Shown: one piece after another, positions 11,152 through 19,540 of the stretch
How the letters are laid out: every line of letters starts with the position of its first letter
How positions within the stretch are numbered: the stretch's first letter is position 1
Assembly (NCBI RefSeq): GCF_047468865.1
Contig: NZ_JBLGTV010000023.1
Location: forward strand, 1 to 20,595
From: Castellaniella hirudinis_A
GTDB taxonomy: Bacteria; Pseudomonadota; Gammaproteobacteria; Burkholderiales; Burkholderiaceae_B
Reading direction: 5' to 3'
Length of the DNA: 20,595 nt
Notes under the pieces: generated by a model
The model's input: only the letters and a program-made list of their open reading frames with translations
The model's database searches: none
What the model was told of the DNA's origin: nothing
Program-made: the position numbers and the translations under genes

Positions 11152-12831
11152 ATGGCGACGGACACCCCACGGATTCCAGAACAAGGCGTGGCCACTCTGC
11201 CTGATGAGGCTTGGGAGCGTGCGCGCCGTCGTGCGGAGATCATCAGTCCGTTGGCGCAGTCGGAGACGGTCGGGCACGAAGCGGCCGATATGGCGGCTCA
11301 GGCGCTGGGCTTGTCTCGGCGCCAGGTATACGTTCTGATCCGGCGTGCCCGGCAAGGCAGCGGCCTCGTGACGGATCTGGTGCCCGGCCAGTCCGGTGGA
11401 GGTAAAGGTAAGGGGCGCTTGCCGGAACCGGTCGAGCGCGTCATCCACGAGCTACTGCAAAAGCGGTTCCTGACCAAGCAGAAGCGCAGCCTAGCGGCCT
11501 TTCACCGCGAAGTCACTCAGGTGTGCAAGGCTCAAAAACTGCGAGTGCCGGCGCGCAATACCGTGGCCTTACGGATCGCTAGCCTTGACCCGCGCAAGGT
11601 CATCCGCCGGCGGGAAGGCCAGGATGCCGCTCGTGACCTACAAGGTGTGGGCGGCGAGCCTCCTGCCGTGACCGCGCCGCTGGAGCAGGTGCAGATAGAC
11701 CATACGGTCATCGACCTGATCGTGGTCGATGACCGCGACCGGCAACCTATTGGCCGCCCGTACCTGACCCTCGCCATCGACGTGTTCACCCGCTGCGTGC
11801 TCGGCATGGTCGTCACGCTGGAAGCGCCGTCTGCCGTTTCGGTTGGCCTGTGCCTCGTGCATGTCGCCTGCGACAAGCGCCCTTGGCTGGAAGGACTGAA
11901 CGTGGAAATGGATTGGCAGATGAGCGGCAAGCCCTTGCTGCTCTACCTAGACAACGCGGCCGAGTTCAAGAGCGAGGCCCTGCGCCGGGGTTGCGAGCAG
12001 CATGGCATCCGGCTGGACTATCGCCCGCTGGGACAGCCGCACTATGGCGGCATCGTGGAACGGATCATCGGCACGGCGATGCAGATGATTCACGACGAAC
12101 TGCCGGGAACGACCTTCTCCAACCCTGACCAGCGCGGCGACTACGATTCCGAAAACAAGGCCGCCCTGACGCTGCGCGAGCTAGAGCGCTGGCTCACATT
12201 GGCGGTCGGCACCTACCACGGTTCGGTGCACAACGGCCTGCTCCAACCGCCGGCCGCGCGCTGGGCCGAGGCCGTGGCGCGTGTCGGCGTACCGGCCGTC
12301 GTCACACGCGCTACTTCGTTCCTGGTCGATTTTCTGCCGATCCTCCGGCGCACGCTGACCCGCACCGGCTTTGTCATCGACCACATCCACTACTACGCCG
12401 ATGCGCTCAAGCCGTGGATTGCGCGGCGTGAACGCTGGCCGTCCTTTCTGATCCGGCGCGATCCGCGCGACATCAGCCGTATCTGGGTCCTGGAACCGGA
12501 GGGACAGCATTACCTGGAAATTCCCTACCGTACCTTGTCGCATCCGGCTGTCACCCTCTGGGAACAACGGCAGGCGCTGGCGAAACTGCGGCAGCAAGGG
12601 CGCGAACAGGTGGATGAGTCGGCGCTGTTCCGCATGATCGGCCAGATGCGTGAGATTGTGACCAGCGCGCAGAAGGCCACACGCAAGGCGCGGCGTGACG
12701 CGGATCGCCGCCAGCACCTCAAGACATCAGCTCGGCCGGACAAGCCCGTTCCGCCGGATACGGATATTGCCGACCCGCAGGCAGACAACTTGCCACCCGC
12801 CAAACCGTTCGACCAGATTGAGGAGTGGTAG
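11152..12831 (+). CDS. tniA: TniA, Tn402-family DDE transposase
   Basis: This 559-residue transposase cuts and joins the Tn402/Tn5053-type ends. The catalytic triad is visible: Asp183 (VQIDHTVIDL), Asp267 (LLYLDNAAEF) and Glu303 (GGIVERIIG), with 35 residues between the last two, the DD(35)E pattern. The N-terminal part has helix-turn-helix segments (QALGLSRRQVYVLIRRARQG). The ATG at 11152 follows GAGG and gives MATDTPRIPEQG, the known start. It is full length, but its partners are missing or broken: TniB is truncated and tniQ and the resolvase gene are absent. It can only help if these are supplied elsewhere. Confidence 0.95.
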   Translation: MATDTPRIPEQGVATLPDEAWERARRRAEIISPLAQSETVGHEAADMAAQALGLSRRQVYVLIRRARQGSGLVTDLVPGQSGGGKGKGRLPEPVERVIHELLQKRFLTKQKRSLAAFHREVTQVCKAQKLRVPARNTVALRIASLDPRKVIRRREGQDAARDLQGVGGEPPAVTAPLEQVQIDHTVIDLIVVDDRDRQPIGRPYLTLAIDVFTRCVLGMVVTLEAPSAVSVGLCLVHVACDKRPWLEGLNVEMDWQMSGKPLLLYLDNAAEFKSEALRRGCEQHGIRLDYRPLGQPHYGGIVERIIGTAMQMIHDELPGTTFSNPDQRGDYDSENKAALTLRELERWLTLAVGTYHGSVHNGLLQPPAARWAEAVARVGVPAVVTRATSFLVDFLPILRRTLTRTGFVIDHIHYYADALKPWIARRERWPSFLIRRDPRDISRIWVLEPEGQHYLEIPYRTLSHPAVTLWEQRQALAKLRQQGREQVDESALFRMIGQMREIVTSAQKATRKARRDADRRQHLKTSARPDKPVPPDTDIADPQADNLPPAKPFDQIEEW

Positions 12832-12833
12832 CC

Positions 12834-13694
12834 GTGGACGAATATCCCATCATCGACCTGTCCCACCTGCTGCCGGCGGCCCAGGGCTTGGCCCGTCTTC
12901 CGGCGGACGAGCGCATCCAGCGCCTTCGCGCCGACCGCTGGATCGGCTATCCGCGCGCAGTCGAGGCGCTGAACCGGCTGGAAGCCCTTTATGCGTGGCC
13001 AAACAAGCAACGCATGCCCAACCTGCTGCTGGTTGGCCCGACCAACAATGGCAAGTCGATGATCGTCGAGAAGTTCCGCCGCACCCACCCGGCCAGCTCC
13101 GACGCCGACCAGGAGCACATCCCGGTGTTGGTCGTGCAGATGCCGTCCGAGCCGTCCGTGATCCGCTTCTACGTCGCGCTGCTCGCCGCGATGGGCGCGC
13201 CGCTGCGCCCACGCCCACGGTTGCCGGAAATGGAGCAACTGGCTCTGGCACTGCTGCGCAAGGTCGGCGTGCGCATGCTGGTGATCGACGAGCTGCACAA
13301 CGTGCTGGCCGGCAACAGCGTCAACCGCCGGGAATTCCTCAACCTGCTGCGCTTCCTCGGCAACGAACTGCGCATCCCGTTGGTTGGGGTAGGCACGCGC
13401 GACGCCTACCTAGCCATCCGCTCCGATGACCAGTTGGAAAATCGCTTCGAGCCGATGATGCTGCCGGTATGGGAGGCCAACGACGATTGCTGCTCACTGC
13501 TGGCCAGCTTCGCCGCTTCGCTCCCGCTGCGCCGGCCTTCCCCAATTGCCACGCTGGACATGGCTCGCTACCTGCTCACACGCAGCGAGGGCACCATAGG
13601 GGAACTGGCGCACTTGCTGATGGCGGCGGCCATCGTCGCCGTGGAGAGCGGCGAGGAAGCGATCAACCATCGCACACTCAGCATGGCCTGTTGA
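12834..13694 (+). pseudogene. tniB: TniB, ATP-binding transposition protein, 3' end cut off by the IS element
   Basis: TniB is the AAA+ partner that helps TniA with target choice. The Walker A region is LLVGPTNNGKSMIVEK, near residue 63, and MLVIDELHN is Walker B. Start is GTG 12834, just after the tniA stop (a GTG at 12825 is an alternative). The frame runs into the left end of the IS at 13689: the last native residue is Ala, then the IS supplies a Cys codon and the TGA. About 286 residues remain of a remembered 302, so some 17 C-terminal residues are lost. This corresponds to tniBdelta1 of In0/In2. The ATPase core is intact, so partial activity is possible. Confidence 0.92.
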
Positions 13695-13795
13695 GTTGCA
13701 TCTAAAATTGACCCACTTAGGGTAAAGATTTGCGTCGAAATTTGACCCACGTATGACACTGTTTCCCGTCTGGATATGGCGGGAGAAATCAAGGA

Positions 13796-15319
13796 GTGAT
13801 AAACGTGGCGATATTGAGCGCAATTCGACGCTGGCATTTTCGCGATGGTGCGTCGATTCGGGAAATAGCCCGACGAAGCGGCCTGTCCAGGAACACCGTT
13901 CGCAAGTATTTGCAAAGCAAGGTGGTTGAACCGCAGTACCCAGCGCGAGACAGCGTTGGCAAGTTAAGTCCTTTTGAGCCCAAGTTAAGGCAGTGGCTCT
14001 CCACCGAGCACAAAAAGACAAAGAAGCTGCGCAGAAACCTGCGCAGCATGTACCGGGATTTGGTCGCTTTGGGCTTTACCGGGTCTTATGACCGAGTGTG
14101 TGCCTTTGCCCGACAGTGGAAAGATTCCGAACAGTTCAAGGCGCAAACCTCGGGCAAGGGTTGTTTCATCCCCTTGCGCTTTGCTTGTGGCGAAGCCTTC
14201 CAATTCGATTGGAGTGAGGACTTTGCCCGCATAGCGGGCAAACAGGTCAAACTTCAGATTGCCCAGTTTAAGTTGGCCCACAGCCGGGCCTTTGTGCTTC
14301 GGGCTTACTACCAGCAAAAACATGAAATGCTGTTTGATGCCCACTGGCATGCCTTTCAAATCTTCGGTGGCATTCCCAAGCGCGGCATCTACGACAACAT
14401 GAAGACCGCTGTGGATTCGGTGGGGCGTGGCAAAGAGCGCAGGGTCAATCAGCGGTTCACTGCCATGGTCAGCCACTACCTGTTTGATGCGCAGTTCTGT
14501 AATCCAGCATCGGGTTGGGAGAAAGGCCAGATTGAGAAGAACGTGCAGGATTCCCGCCAACGCCTGTGGCAAGGGGCACCAGACTTTCAAAGCCTTGCTG
14601 ATTTGAATGTGTGGCTTGAGCATCGCTGCAAAGCGCTGTGGTCTGAGCTGCGCCACCCCGAATTGGACCAAACCGTGCAAGAGGCCTTTGCCGATGAACA
14701 AGGCGAGTTGATGGCGCTACCCAATGCCTTTGATGCATTCGTGGAGCAAACCAAGCGAGTCACTTCAACCTGCCTTGTTCACCACGAGGGCAATCGCTAC
14801 AGCGTTCCTGCCAGTTACGCCAACAGGGCCATCAGCCTTCGGATTTATGCAGACAAGCTGGTGATGGCTGCCGAAGGCCAACACATTGCCGAGCATCCAA
14901 GATTGTTTGGCAGTGGCCACGCTCGGCGTGGCCACACACAATACGACTGGCACCATTACTTGTCTGTGCTTCAGAAGAAACCTGGGGCGTTGCGCAATGG
15001 TGCGCCATTTGCTGAATTGCCACCCGCGTTCAAGAAGCTTCAATCCATCTTGCTGCAACGCCCCGGCGGTGACCGTGACATGGTGGAAATTCTGGCCCTT
15101 GTATTGCACCACGATGAAGGTGCGGTACTCAGTGCTGTGGAATTGGCATTGGAGTGTGGCAAGCCATCGAAGGAGCATGTGCTTAATCTGTTGGGACGTT
15201 TGACCGAAGAACCTCCACCCAAACCGATTCCAATTCCCAAGGGGTTAAGGCTGACATTGGAACCACAGGCCAACGTGAACCGCTATGACAGTTTAAGGAG
15301 AGCCCATGATGCAGCATGA
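13796..15319 (+). CDS. istA: IstA, IS21-family DDE transposase
   Basis: This 507-residue transposase has an N-terminal helix-turn-helix (GASIREIARRSGLSRNTVRK, residues about 18-37) and the DDE residues Asp138 (FQFDWSE), Asp200 (GIYDNMKTAV) and Glu247 (KGQIEKNV), spaced DD(46)E. A GTG at 13796 begins the listed frame, but it lies inside the AAGGAG ribosome binding site (13791-13796). The in-frame GTG at 13805 has better spacing and would give 504 residues. The 3' end overlaps istB by 14 bp, the usual coupled order. Base composition is lower in GC than the plasmid backbone, as expected for a foreign element. Confidence 0.94.
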   Translation: MINVAILSAIRRWHFRDGASIREIARRSGLSRNTVRKYLQSKVVEPQYPARDSVGKLSPFEPKLRQWLSTEHKKTKKLRRNLRSMYRDLVALGFTGSYDRVCAFARQWKDSEQFKAQTSGKGCFIPLRFACGEAFQFDWSEDFARIAGKQVKLQIAQFKLAHSRAFVLRAYYQQKHEMLFDAHWHAFQIFGGIPKRGIYDNMKTAVDSVGRGKERRVNQRFTAMVSHYLFDAQFCNPASGWEKGQIEKNVQDSRQRLWQGAPDFQSLADLNVWLEHRCKALWSELRHPELDQTVQEAFADEQGELMALPNAFDAFVEQTKRVTSTCLVHHEGNRYSVPASYANRAISLRIYADKLVMAAEGQHIAEHPRLFGSGHARRGHTQYDWHHYLSVLQKKPGALRNGAPFAELPPAFKKLQSILLQRPGGDRDMVEILALVLHHDEGAVLSAVELALECGKPSKEHVLNLLGRLTEEPPPKPIPIPKGLRLTLEPQANVNRYDSLRRAHDAA

Positions 15320-16091
15320 AGGCCATGTGAGAATCCTCAAATCCTTGAAACTCTTTGGCATGGCACACGCCATTGAGGAGTTGGGCAATCAGAATTCACC
15401 AGCATTTAATCAAGCCTTGCCCATGCTGGACAGCTTGATTAAAGCTGAAGTGGCAGAGCGTGAAGTACGTTCGGTGAACTATCAATTGCGGGTGGCCAAG
15501 TTCCCCGTGTATCGGGACTTGGTGGGCTTTGACTTCAGTCAAAGCCTGGTTAATGAGGCCACGGTCAAACAATTGCACCGGTGCGACTTCATGGAACAAG
15601 CCCAGAACGTGGTGCTGATTGGTGGGCCAGGCACAGGCAAGACTCACCTGGCCACAGCCATTGGTACACAAGCAGTGATGCACTTGAACCGACGGGTGCG
15701 TTTCTTCTCCACCGTGGATTTGGTCAATGCACTGGAGCAAGAGAAATCATCTGGGCGTCAGGGACAAATCGCAAACCGTCTGTTGTATGCCGATTTGGTG
15801 ATTCTGGATGAGCTGGGATATTTGCCTTTTAGCCAAACCGGTGGGGCACTGCTGTTTCACCTGCTCTCAAAGCTGTACGAAAAAACCAGCGTGATACTGA
15901 CCACCAACTTGAGCTTCTCGGAATGGAGCCGAGTGTTTGGCGATGAAAAGATGACAACAGCGTTGTTGGACCGACTAACCCACCACTGCCACATCCTGGA
16001 AACCGGCAATGAAAGTTACCGCTTCAAACACAGTTCAACTCAGAATAAGCAGGAGGAAAAACAGACCCGCAAACTGAAAATCGAGACATAA
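15306..16091 (+). CDS. istB: IstB, IS21-family AAA+ helper ATPase
   Basis: This 261-residue protein assists IstA by forming ATP-dependent assemblies on target DNA. Walker A is GGPGTGKTH (residues 106-114) and Walker B LVILDELG (164-171), followed by sensor-type segments (VILTTNLSFSEW and ALLDRLTHHCH). The ATG at 15306 follows AAGGAG (15295-15300); the next ATG at 15309 is equally possible. The length is usual for the family and the gene appears intact, so the IS is potentially active. Confidence 0.94.
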   Translation: MMQHEGHVRILKSLKLFGMAHAIEELGNQNSPAFNQALPMLDSLIKAEVAEREVRSVNYQLRVAKFPVYRDLVGFDFSQSLVNEATVKQLHRCDFMEQAQNVVLIGGPGTGKTHLATAIGTQAVMHLNRRVRFFSTVDLVNALEQEKSSGRQGQIANRLLYADLVILDELGYLPFSQTGGALLFHLLSKLYEKTSVILTTNLSFSEWSRVFGDEKMTTALLDRLTHHCHILETGNESYRFKHSSTQNKQEEKQTRKLKIET

Positions 16092-16158
16092 TTCTGACAA
16101 CAAGGGGTGGGTCAAAATTCAATGCAAATCCCGGGTCAAATTTGGGTGCAAATCAACA

Positions 16159-16266
16159 GATATCGACAACCTCTCGCGCAACCAAGACATCGCGGTCGGA
16201 CTGCAAGTGATCTTGAAGCCACGGGCCCGTCCCACCCCGACATGGACCTCGATGCCCGAACGGACG
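16159..16266. other. Integron 3' conserved segment remnant between the IS and orf5
   Basis: This 108-bp piece is all that remains between orf5 and the IS. On the minus strand an ATG at about 16241 opens a short frame (MSGWDGPVASRSLAVRPR...) that runs into the IS and could be the start of the usual orf6. On the plus strand a 41-codon frame is open from the IS edge to a TAG at 16282-16284 (LSRNQDIAVGLQVILKPRAR in its middle), which looks as much like a gene tail. I cannot decide between them. Confidence 0.45.
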
Positions 16267-16767
16267 TTAGATTTCGAGTTCTAGGCGTTCTGCGATGAAG
16301 GTTGGATCCCAGCCGGGATTGAAAGTGTCGACGTGGGTGAATCCGAGCCGCTCGTATAGGCCACGCAGGTTCGGGTGGCAGTCGAGCCGCAGCTTGGCGC
16401 ACCCCTGCGTTCGCGCGGCATGGCGGCAAGCCTCGATCAGCGCGGAGCTGACACCCCGGCCCGCATGTGTCCGTCGCACCGCGAGCTTGTGCAGATATGC
16501 GGCCTCCCCCTTGAGGGCGTCGGGCCAGAACTCGGGATCCTCGGCCGACAAGGTGCAACAGCCGACGATGCCGTCGCTGCAACTCGCGACTAGGAGCTCG
16601 GATCTCAGGACGAAGGTCTCCGCGAATGTCCGGTCGATCCGCGCGACGTCCCAGGCGGGCGTTCCCTTGGCGGACATCCACGCCGCAGCGTCGTGCATCA
16701 GCCGCACAACCTCGTCGATATCACCCGAGCAGGCGACCCGAACGTTCGGAGGCTCCTCGCTGTCCAT
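16267..16767 (-). CDS. orf5: Orf5, GNAT-family acetyltransferase
   Basis: This 166-residue protein is the orf5 product of the integron 3' conserved segment. It has the GNAT pattern: an N-terminal acceptor region (VRVACSGDIDEVVRLMHDAAAWM), the acetyl-CoA binding segment VRRTHAGRGVSSALIEACR near residue 97, and LRGLYERLGFTHVDTF near the C terminus. No resistance substrate has been assigned to it as far as I know. It reads in the same direction as sul1, about 127 bp downstream, so it may be transcribed with sul1. Length equals the known protein, so it appears complete. Confidence 0.93.
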   Translation of the reverse strand: MDSEEPPNVRVACSGDIDEVVRLMHDAAAWMSAKGTPAWDVARIDRTFAETFVLRSELLVASCSDGIVGCCTLSAEDPEFWPDALKGEAAYLHKLAVRRTHAGRGVSSALIEACRHAARTQGCAKLRLDCHPNLRGLYERLGFTHVDTFNPGWDPTFIAERLELEI

Positions 16768-16894
16768 TCGCTCCCCTGGCGCGGTATGAACCGCCGCCTC
16801 ATAGTGCAGTTTGATCCTGACGAGCCCAGCATGTCTGCGCCCACCTTCGCGGAACCTGACCAGGGTCCGCTAGCGGGCGGCCGGAAGGTGAATG

Positions 16895-17734
16895 CTAGGC
16901 ATGATCTAACCCTCGGTCTCTGGCGTCGCGACTGCGAAATTTCGCGAGGGTTTCCGAGAAGGTGATTGCGCTTCGCAGATCTCCAGGCGCGTGGGTGCGG
17001 ACGTAGTCAGCGCCATTGCCGATCGCGTGAAGTTCCGCCGCAAGGCTCGCTGGACCCAGATCCTTTACAGGAAGGCCAACGGTGGCGCCCAAGAAGGATT
17101 TCCGCGACACCGAGACCAATAGCGGAAGCCCCAACGCCGACTTCAGCTTTTGAAGGTTCGACAGCACGTGCAGCGATGTTTCCGGTGCGGGGCTCAAGAA
17201 AAATCCCATCCCCGGATCGAGGATGAGCCGGTCGGCAGCGACCCCGCTCCGTCGCAAGGCGGAAACCCGCGCCTCGAAGAACCGCACAATCTCGTCGAGC
17301 GCGTCTTCGGGTCGAAGGTGACCGGTGCGGGTGGCGATGCCATCCCGCTGCGCTGAGTGCATAACCACCAGCCTGCAGTCCGCCTCAGCAATATCGGGAT
17401 AGAGCGCAGGGTCAGGAAATCCTTGGATATCGTTCAGGTAGCCCACGCCGCGCTTGAGCGCATAGCGCTGGGTTTCCGGTTGGAAGCTGTCGATTGAAAC
17501 ACGGTGCATCTGATCGGACAGGGCGTCTAAGAGCGGCGCAATACGTCTGATCTCATCGGCCGGCGATACAGGCCTCGCGTCCGGATGGCTGGCGGCCGGT
17601 CCGACATCCACGACGTCTGATCCGACTCGCAGCATTTCGATCGCCGCGGTGACAGCGCCGGCGGGGTCTAGCCGCCGGCTCTCATCGAAGAAGGAGTCCT
17701 CGGTGAGATTCAGAATGCCGAACACCGTCACCAT
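16895..17734 (-). CDS. sul1: Sul1, sulfonamide-resistant dihydropteroate synthase
   Basis: This 279-residue enzyme makes dihydropteroate in the folate pathway but binds sulfonamides poorly, so it replaces the blocked chromosomal enzyme. The N terminus MVTVFGILNLTEDSFFDESR is the dihydropteroate synthase opening motif, and LILDPGMGFFLSPAPETS carries the pterin-binding Asp-Pro-Gly segment. I recognise the full sequence as Sul1. The frame is open to 17821, but the ATG at 17734 is the true start and overlaps the end of qacEdelta1 by 7 bp. Expression is from the qacE-side promoter and, through the empty attI1, from the cassette promoter Pc. Confidence 0.97.
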   Translation of the reverse strand: MVTVFGILNLTEDSFFDESRRLDPAGAVTAAIEMLRVGSDVVDVGPAASHPDARPVSPADEIRRIAPLLDALSDQMHRVSIDSFQPETQRYALKRGVGYLNDIQGFPDPALYPDIAEADCRLVVMHSAQRDGIATRTGHLRPEDALDEIVRFFEARVSALRRSGVAADRLILDPGMGFFLSPAPETSLHVLSNLQKLKSALGLPLLVSVSRKSFLGATVGLPVKDLGPASLAAELHAIGNGADYVRTHAPGDLRSAITFSETLAKFRSRDARDRGLDHA

Positions 17735-18075
17735 GGCGTCGGCCTCCGCAGCGACTTCCACGATGGGGATCGGGCGAGCAAAAAGGCAGCAATTATGAGC
17801 CCCATACCTACAAAGCCCCACGCATCAAGCTTTTGCCCATGAAGCAACCAGGCAATGGCTGTAATTATGACGACGCCGAGTCCCGACCAGACTGCATAAG
17901 CAACACCGACAGGGATGGATTTCAGAACCAGAGAAAGAAAATAAAATGCGATGCCATAACCGATTATGACAACGGCGGAAGGGGCAAGCTTAGTAAAGCC
18001 CTCGCTAGATTTTAATGCGGATGTTGCGATTACTTCGCCAACTATTGCGATAACAAGAAAAAGCCAGCCTTTCAT
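17728..18075 (-). CDS. qacEdelta1: QacEdelta1, C-terminally altered small multidrug exporter
   Basis: This 115-residue protein is the SMR-family quaternary-ammonium exporter QacE with its last membrane helix partly replaced. It starts MKGWLFLVIAIVGEVIATSA, with the conserved membrane Glu at residue 14 that couples proton and drug. Four hydrophobic helices can be followed, but the end (LLARSPSWKSLRRPTPW) comes from the fusion with sul1 DNA. Residual biocide resistance is usually low. It overlaps the sul1 start and has GGGAG ahead of its ATG. It follows attI1 directly, which shows that no gene cassette is present. Confidence 0.97.
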   Translation of the reverse strand: MKGWLFLVIAIVGEVIATSALKSSEGFTKLAPSAVVIIGYGIAFYFLSLVLKSIPVGVAYAVWSGLGVVIITAIAWLLHGQKLDAWGFVGMGLIIAAFLLARSPSWKSLRRPTPW

Positions 18076-18177
18076 GATATATCTCCCAATTTGTGTAGGG
18101 CTTATTATGCACGCTTAAAAATAATAAAAGCAGACTTGACCTGATAGTTTGGCTGTGAGCAATTATGTGCTTAGTGC

Positions 18178-18242
18178 ATCTAACTTTGTTTTAGGGCGAC
18201 TGCCCTGCTGCGTAACATCGTTGCTGCTCCATAACATCAAAC
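18178..18242 (-). other. attI1: attI1 cassette insertion site, unoccupied
   Basis: On the minus strand the recombination core reads GTTAGATGC (18184-18176), preceded by the GGGCAGTCGCCCTAAAACAAA segment of attI1. It passes directly into the DNA ahead of qacEdelta1, with no attC site or cassette in between. IntI1 would insert cassettes at the G/TTAGATG point. Outer limits follow the usual 65-bp definition and are approximate. Confidence 0.88.
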
Positions 18243-18264
18243 ATCGACCCACGGCGTAACGCGC

Positions 18265-18307
18265 TTGCTGCTTGGATGCCCGAGGCATAGACTGTACAAA
18301 AAAACAG
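18265..18307 (+). promoter_or_regulatory. intI1 promoter with LexA box
   Basis: The integrase promoter is TTGCTG (18265-18270), 17 bp, TAGACT (18288-18293). A LexA site CTG-N10-CAG (18292-18307, CTGTACAAAAAAACAG) overlaps the -10 end and the start point, so integrase is under SOS control. The opposite-strand P2 cassette promoter (TTGTTA/TACAGT, 18316-18291) has only a 14-bp spacer here and should be inactive. Confidence 0.85.
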
Positions 18308-18319
18308 TCATAACAAGCC

Positions 18320-19333
18320 ATGAAAACCGCCACTGCGCCGTTACCACCGCTGCGTTCGGTCAAGGTTCTGGACCAGTTGCGTGAGCGCATACGCTACTTG
18401 CATTACAGCTTACGAACCGAACAGGCTTATGTCCACTGGGTTCGTGCCTTCATCCGTTTCCACGGTGTGCGTCACCCGGCAACCTTGGGCAGCAGCGAAG
18501 TCGAGGCATTTCTGTCCTGGCTGGCGAACGAGCGCAAGGTTTCGGTCTCCACGCATCGTCAGGCATTGGCGGCCTTGCTGTTCTTCTACGGCAAGGTGCT
18601 GTGCACGGATCTGCCCTGGCTTCAGGAGATCGGAAGACCTCGGCCGTCGCGGCGCTTGCCGGTGGTGCTGACCCCGGATGAAGTGGTTCGCATCCTCGGT
18701 TTTCTGGAAGGCGAGCATCGTTTGTTCGCCCAGCTTCTGTATGGAACGGGCATGCGGATCAGTGAGGGTTTGCAACTGCGGGTCAAGGATCTGGATTTCG
18801 ATCACGGCACGATCATCGTGCGGGAGGGCAAGGGCTCCAAGGATCGGGCCTTGATGTTACCCGAGAGCTTGGCACCCAGCCTGCGCGAGCAGCTGTCGCG
18901 TGCACGGGCATGGTGGCTGAAGGACCAGGCCGAGGGCCGCAGCGGCGTTGCGCTTCCCGACGCCCTTGAGCGGAAGTATCCGCGCGCCGGGCATTCCTGG
19001 CCGTGGTTCTGGGTTTTTGCGCAGCACACGCATTCGACCGATCCACGGAGCGGTGTCGTGCGTCGCCATCACATGTATGACCAGACCTTTCAGCGCGCCT
19101 TCAAACGTGCCGTAGAACAAGCAGGCATCACGAAGCCCGCCACACCGCACACCCTCCGCCACTCGTTCGCGACGGCCTTGCTCCGCAGCGGTTACGACAT
19201 TCGAACCGTGCAGGATCTGCTCGGCCATTCCGACGTCTCTACGACGATGATTTACACGCATGTGCTGAAAGTTGGCGGTGCCGGAGTGCGCTCACCGCTT
19301 GATGCGCTGCCGCCCCTCACTAGTGAGAGGTAG
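18320..19333 (+). CDS. intI1: IntI1, class 1 integron integrase
   Basis: This 337-residue tyrosine recombinase inserts and excises gene cassettes at attI1. Catalytic residues are in the expected places: Arg146 (GTGMRISEG), His277 and Arg280 (TPHTLRHSF), His303 (LLGHSDVS) and Tyr312 (TTMIYTHV). The integron-specific extra segment is present around residues 190-220. Residues Arg32 and His39 correspond to the weak cassette promoter variant encoded on the other strand. The length is that of intact IntI1. It is transcribed away from the cassette site towards IRi. Confidence 0.98.
18407..18435 (-). promoter_or_regulatory. Cassette promoter Pc, weak variant (PcW)
   Basis: On the minus strand inside intI1 the promoter reads TGGACA (18435-18430), a 17-bp spacer, TAAGCT (18412-18407). 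This is the weak PcW form. It points through attI1 into qacEdelta1 and sul1. With P2 inactive, it is the only cassette promoter. Confidence 0.9.
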
Positions 19334-19510
19334 GGCAGCGCAAGTCAATCCTGGCGGATTCACTACCCCTGCGCGAAGGCCATCGGTGCCGCATCGAACG
19401 GCCGGTTGCGGAAAGTCCTCCCTGCGTCCGCTGATGGCCGGCAGCAGCCCGTCGTTGCCTGATGGATCCAACCCCTCCGCTGCTATAGTGCAGTCGGCTT
19501 CTGACGTTCA
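19334..19510. other. Integron 5' conserved segment, non-coding part
   Basis: The 177 bp between intI1 and IRi are the standard end of the 5' conserved segment. Near IRi there is a second transposase-type subrepeat (GTGCAGTCGGCTTCTGA, 19488-19504). No gene is seen. Confidence 0.75.
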
Positions 19511-19535
19511 GTGCAGCCGTCTTCTGAAAACGACA
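19511..19535 (-). repeat. IRi, integrase-side terminal inverted repeat
   Basis: Read from the minus strand the end is TGTCGTTTTCAGAAGACGGC and five more bases, the known class 1 integron outer end. It is followed directly by the second TGTCG target duplication (19536-19540). Confidence 0.93.
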
Positions 19536-19540
19536 TGTCG

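Larger units (their letters stand above)
13689..16158 (+). mobile_element. IS1326: IS21-family insertion sequence, IS1326-like
   Basis: The 2,470-bp element starts TGTTGAGTTGCATC (13689) and ends in the complement of TGTTGATTTGCACC (16158). Inside each end there are repeated TTGACCC units with GCATC/GCGTC spacers, the multiple terminal repeats of the IS21 family. It encodes overlapping istA and istB. No matching short target duplication is seen (GGCC before, GATA after), which fits the known history in which adjacent DNA (the rest of tniB, tniQ and tniR) was deleted next to this IS. Identity as IS1326 rests on context and recalled sequence. Confidence 0.92.
11011..19535 (-). mobile_element. 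In0: Class 1 integron of the In0 type on a defective Tn402-like element
   Basis: The element is bounded by 25-bp ends, TGTCATTTTCAGAAGACGAC... (IRt, 11011-11035) and, inverted, TGTCGTTTTCAGAAGACGGC... (IRi, 19511-19535). It is flanked by a perfect 5-bp target duplication, TGTCG at 11006-11010 and 19536-19540, so it arrived by transposition and has not been rearranged since at its outer ends. Content from IRi: intI1, attI1 with no cassette, qacEdelta1, sul1, orf5, IS1326-like element, truncated tniB, tniA, IRt. tniQ and tniR/tniC are missing, so the element cannot move by itself. This matches In0, described from pVS1. Confidence 0.95.

Noticed and set aside
18291..18316. Second cassette promoter P2
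   Set aside because: The spacer between TTGTTA and TACAGT is 14 bp; the active form needs a GGG insertion giving 17 bp.
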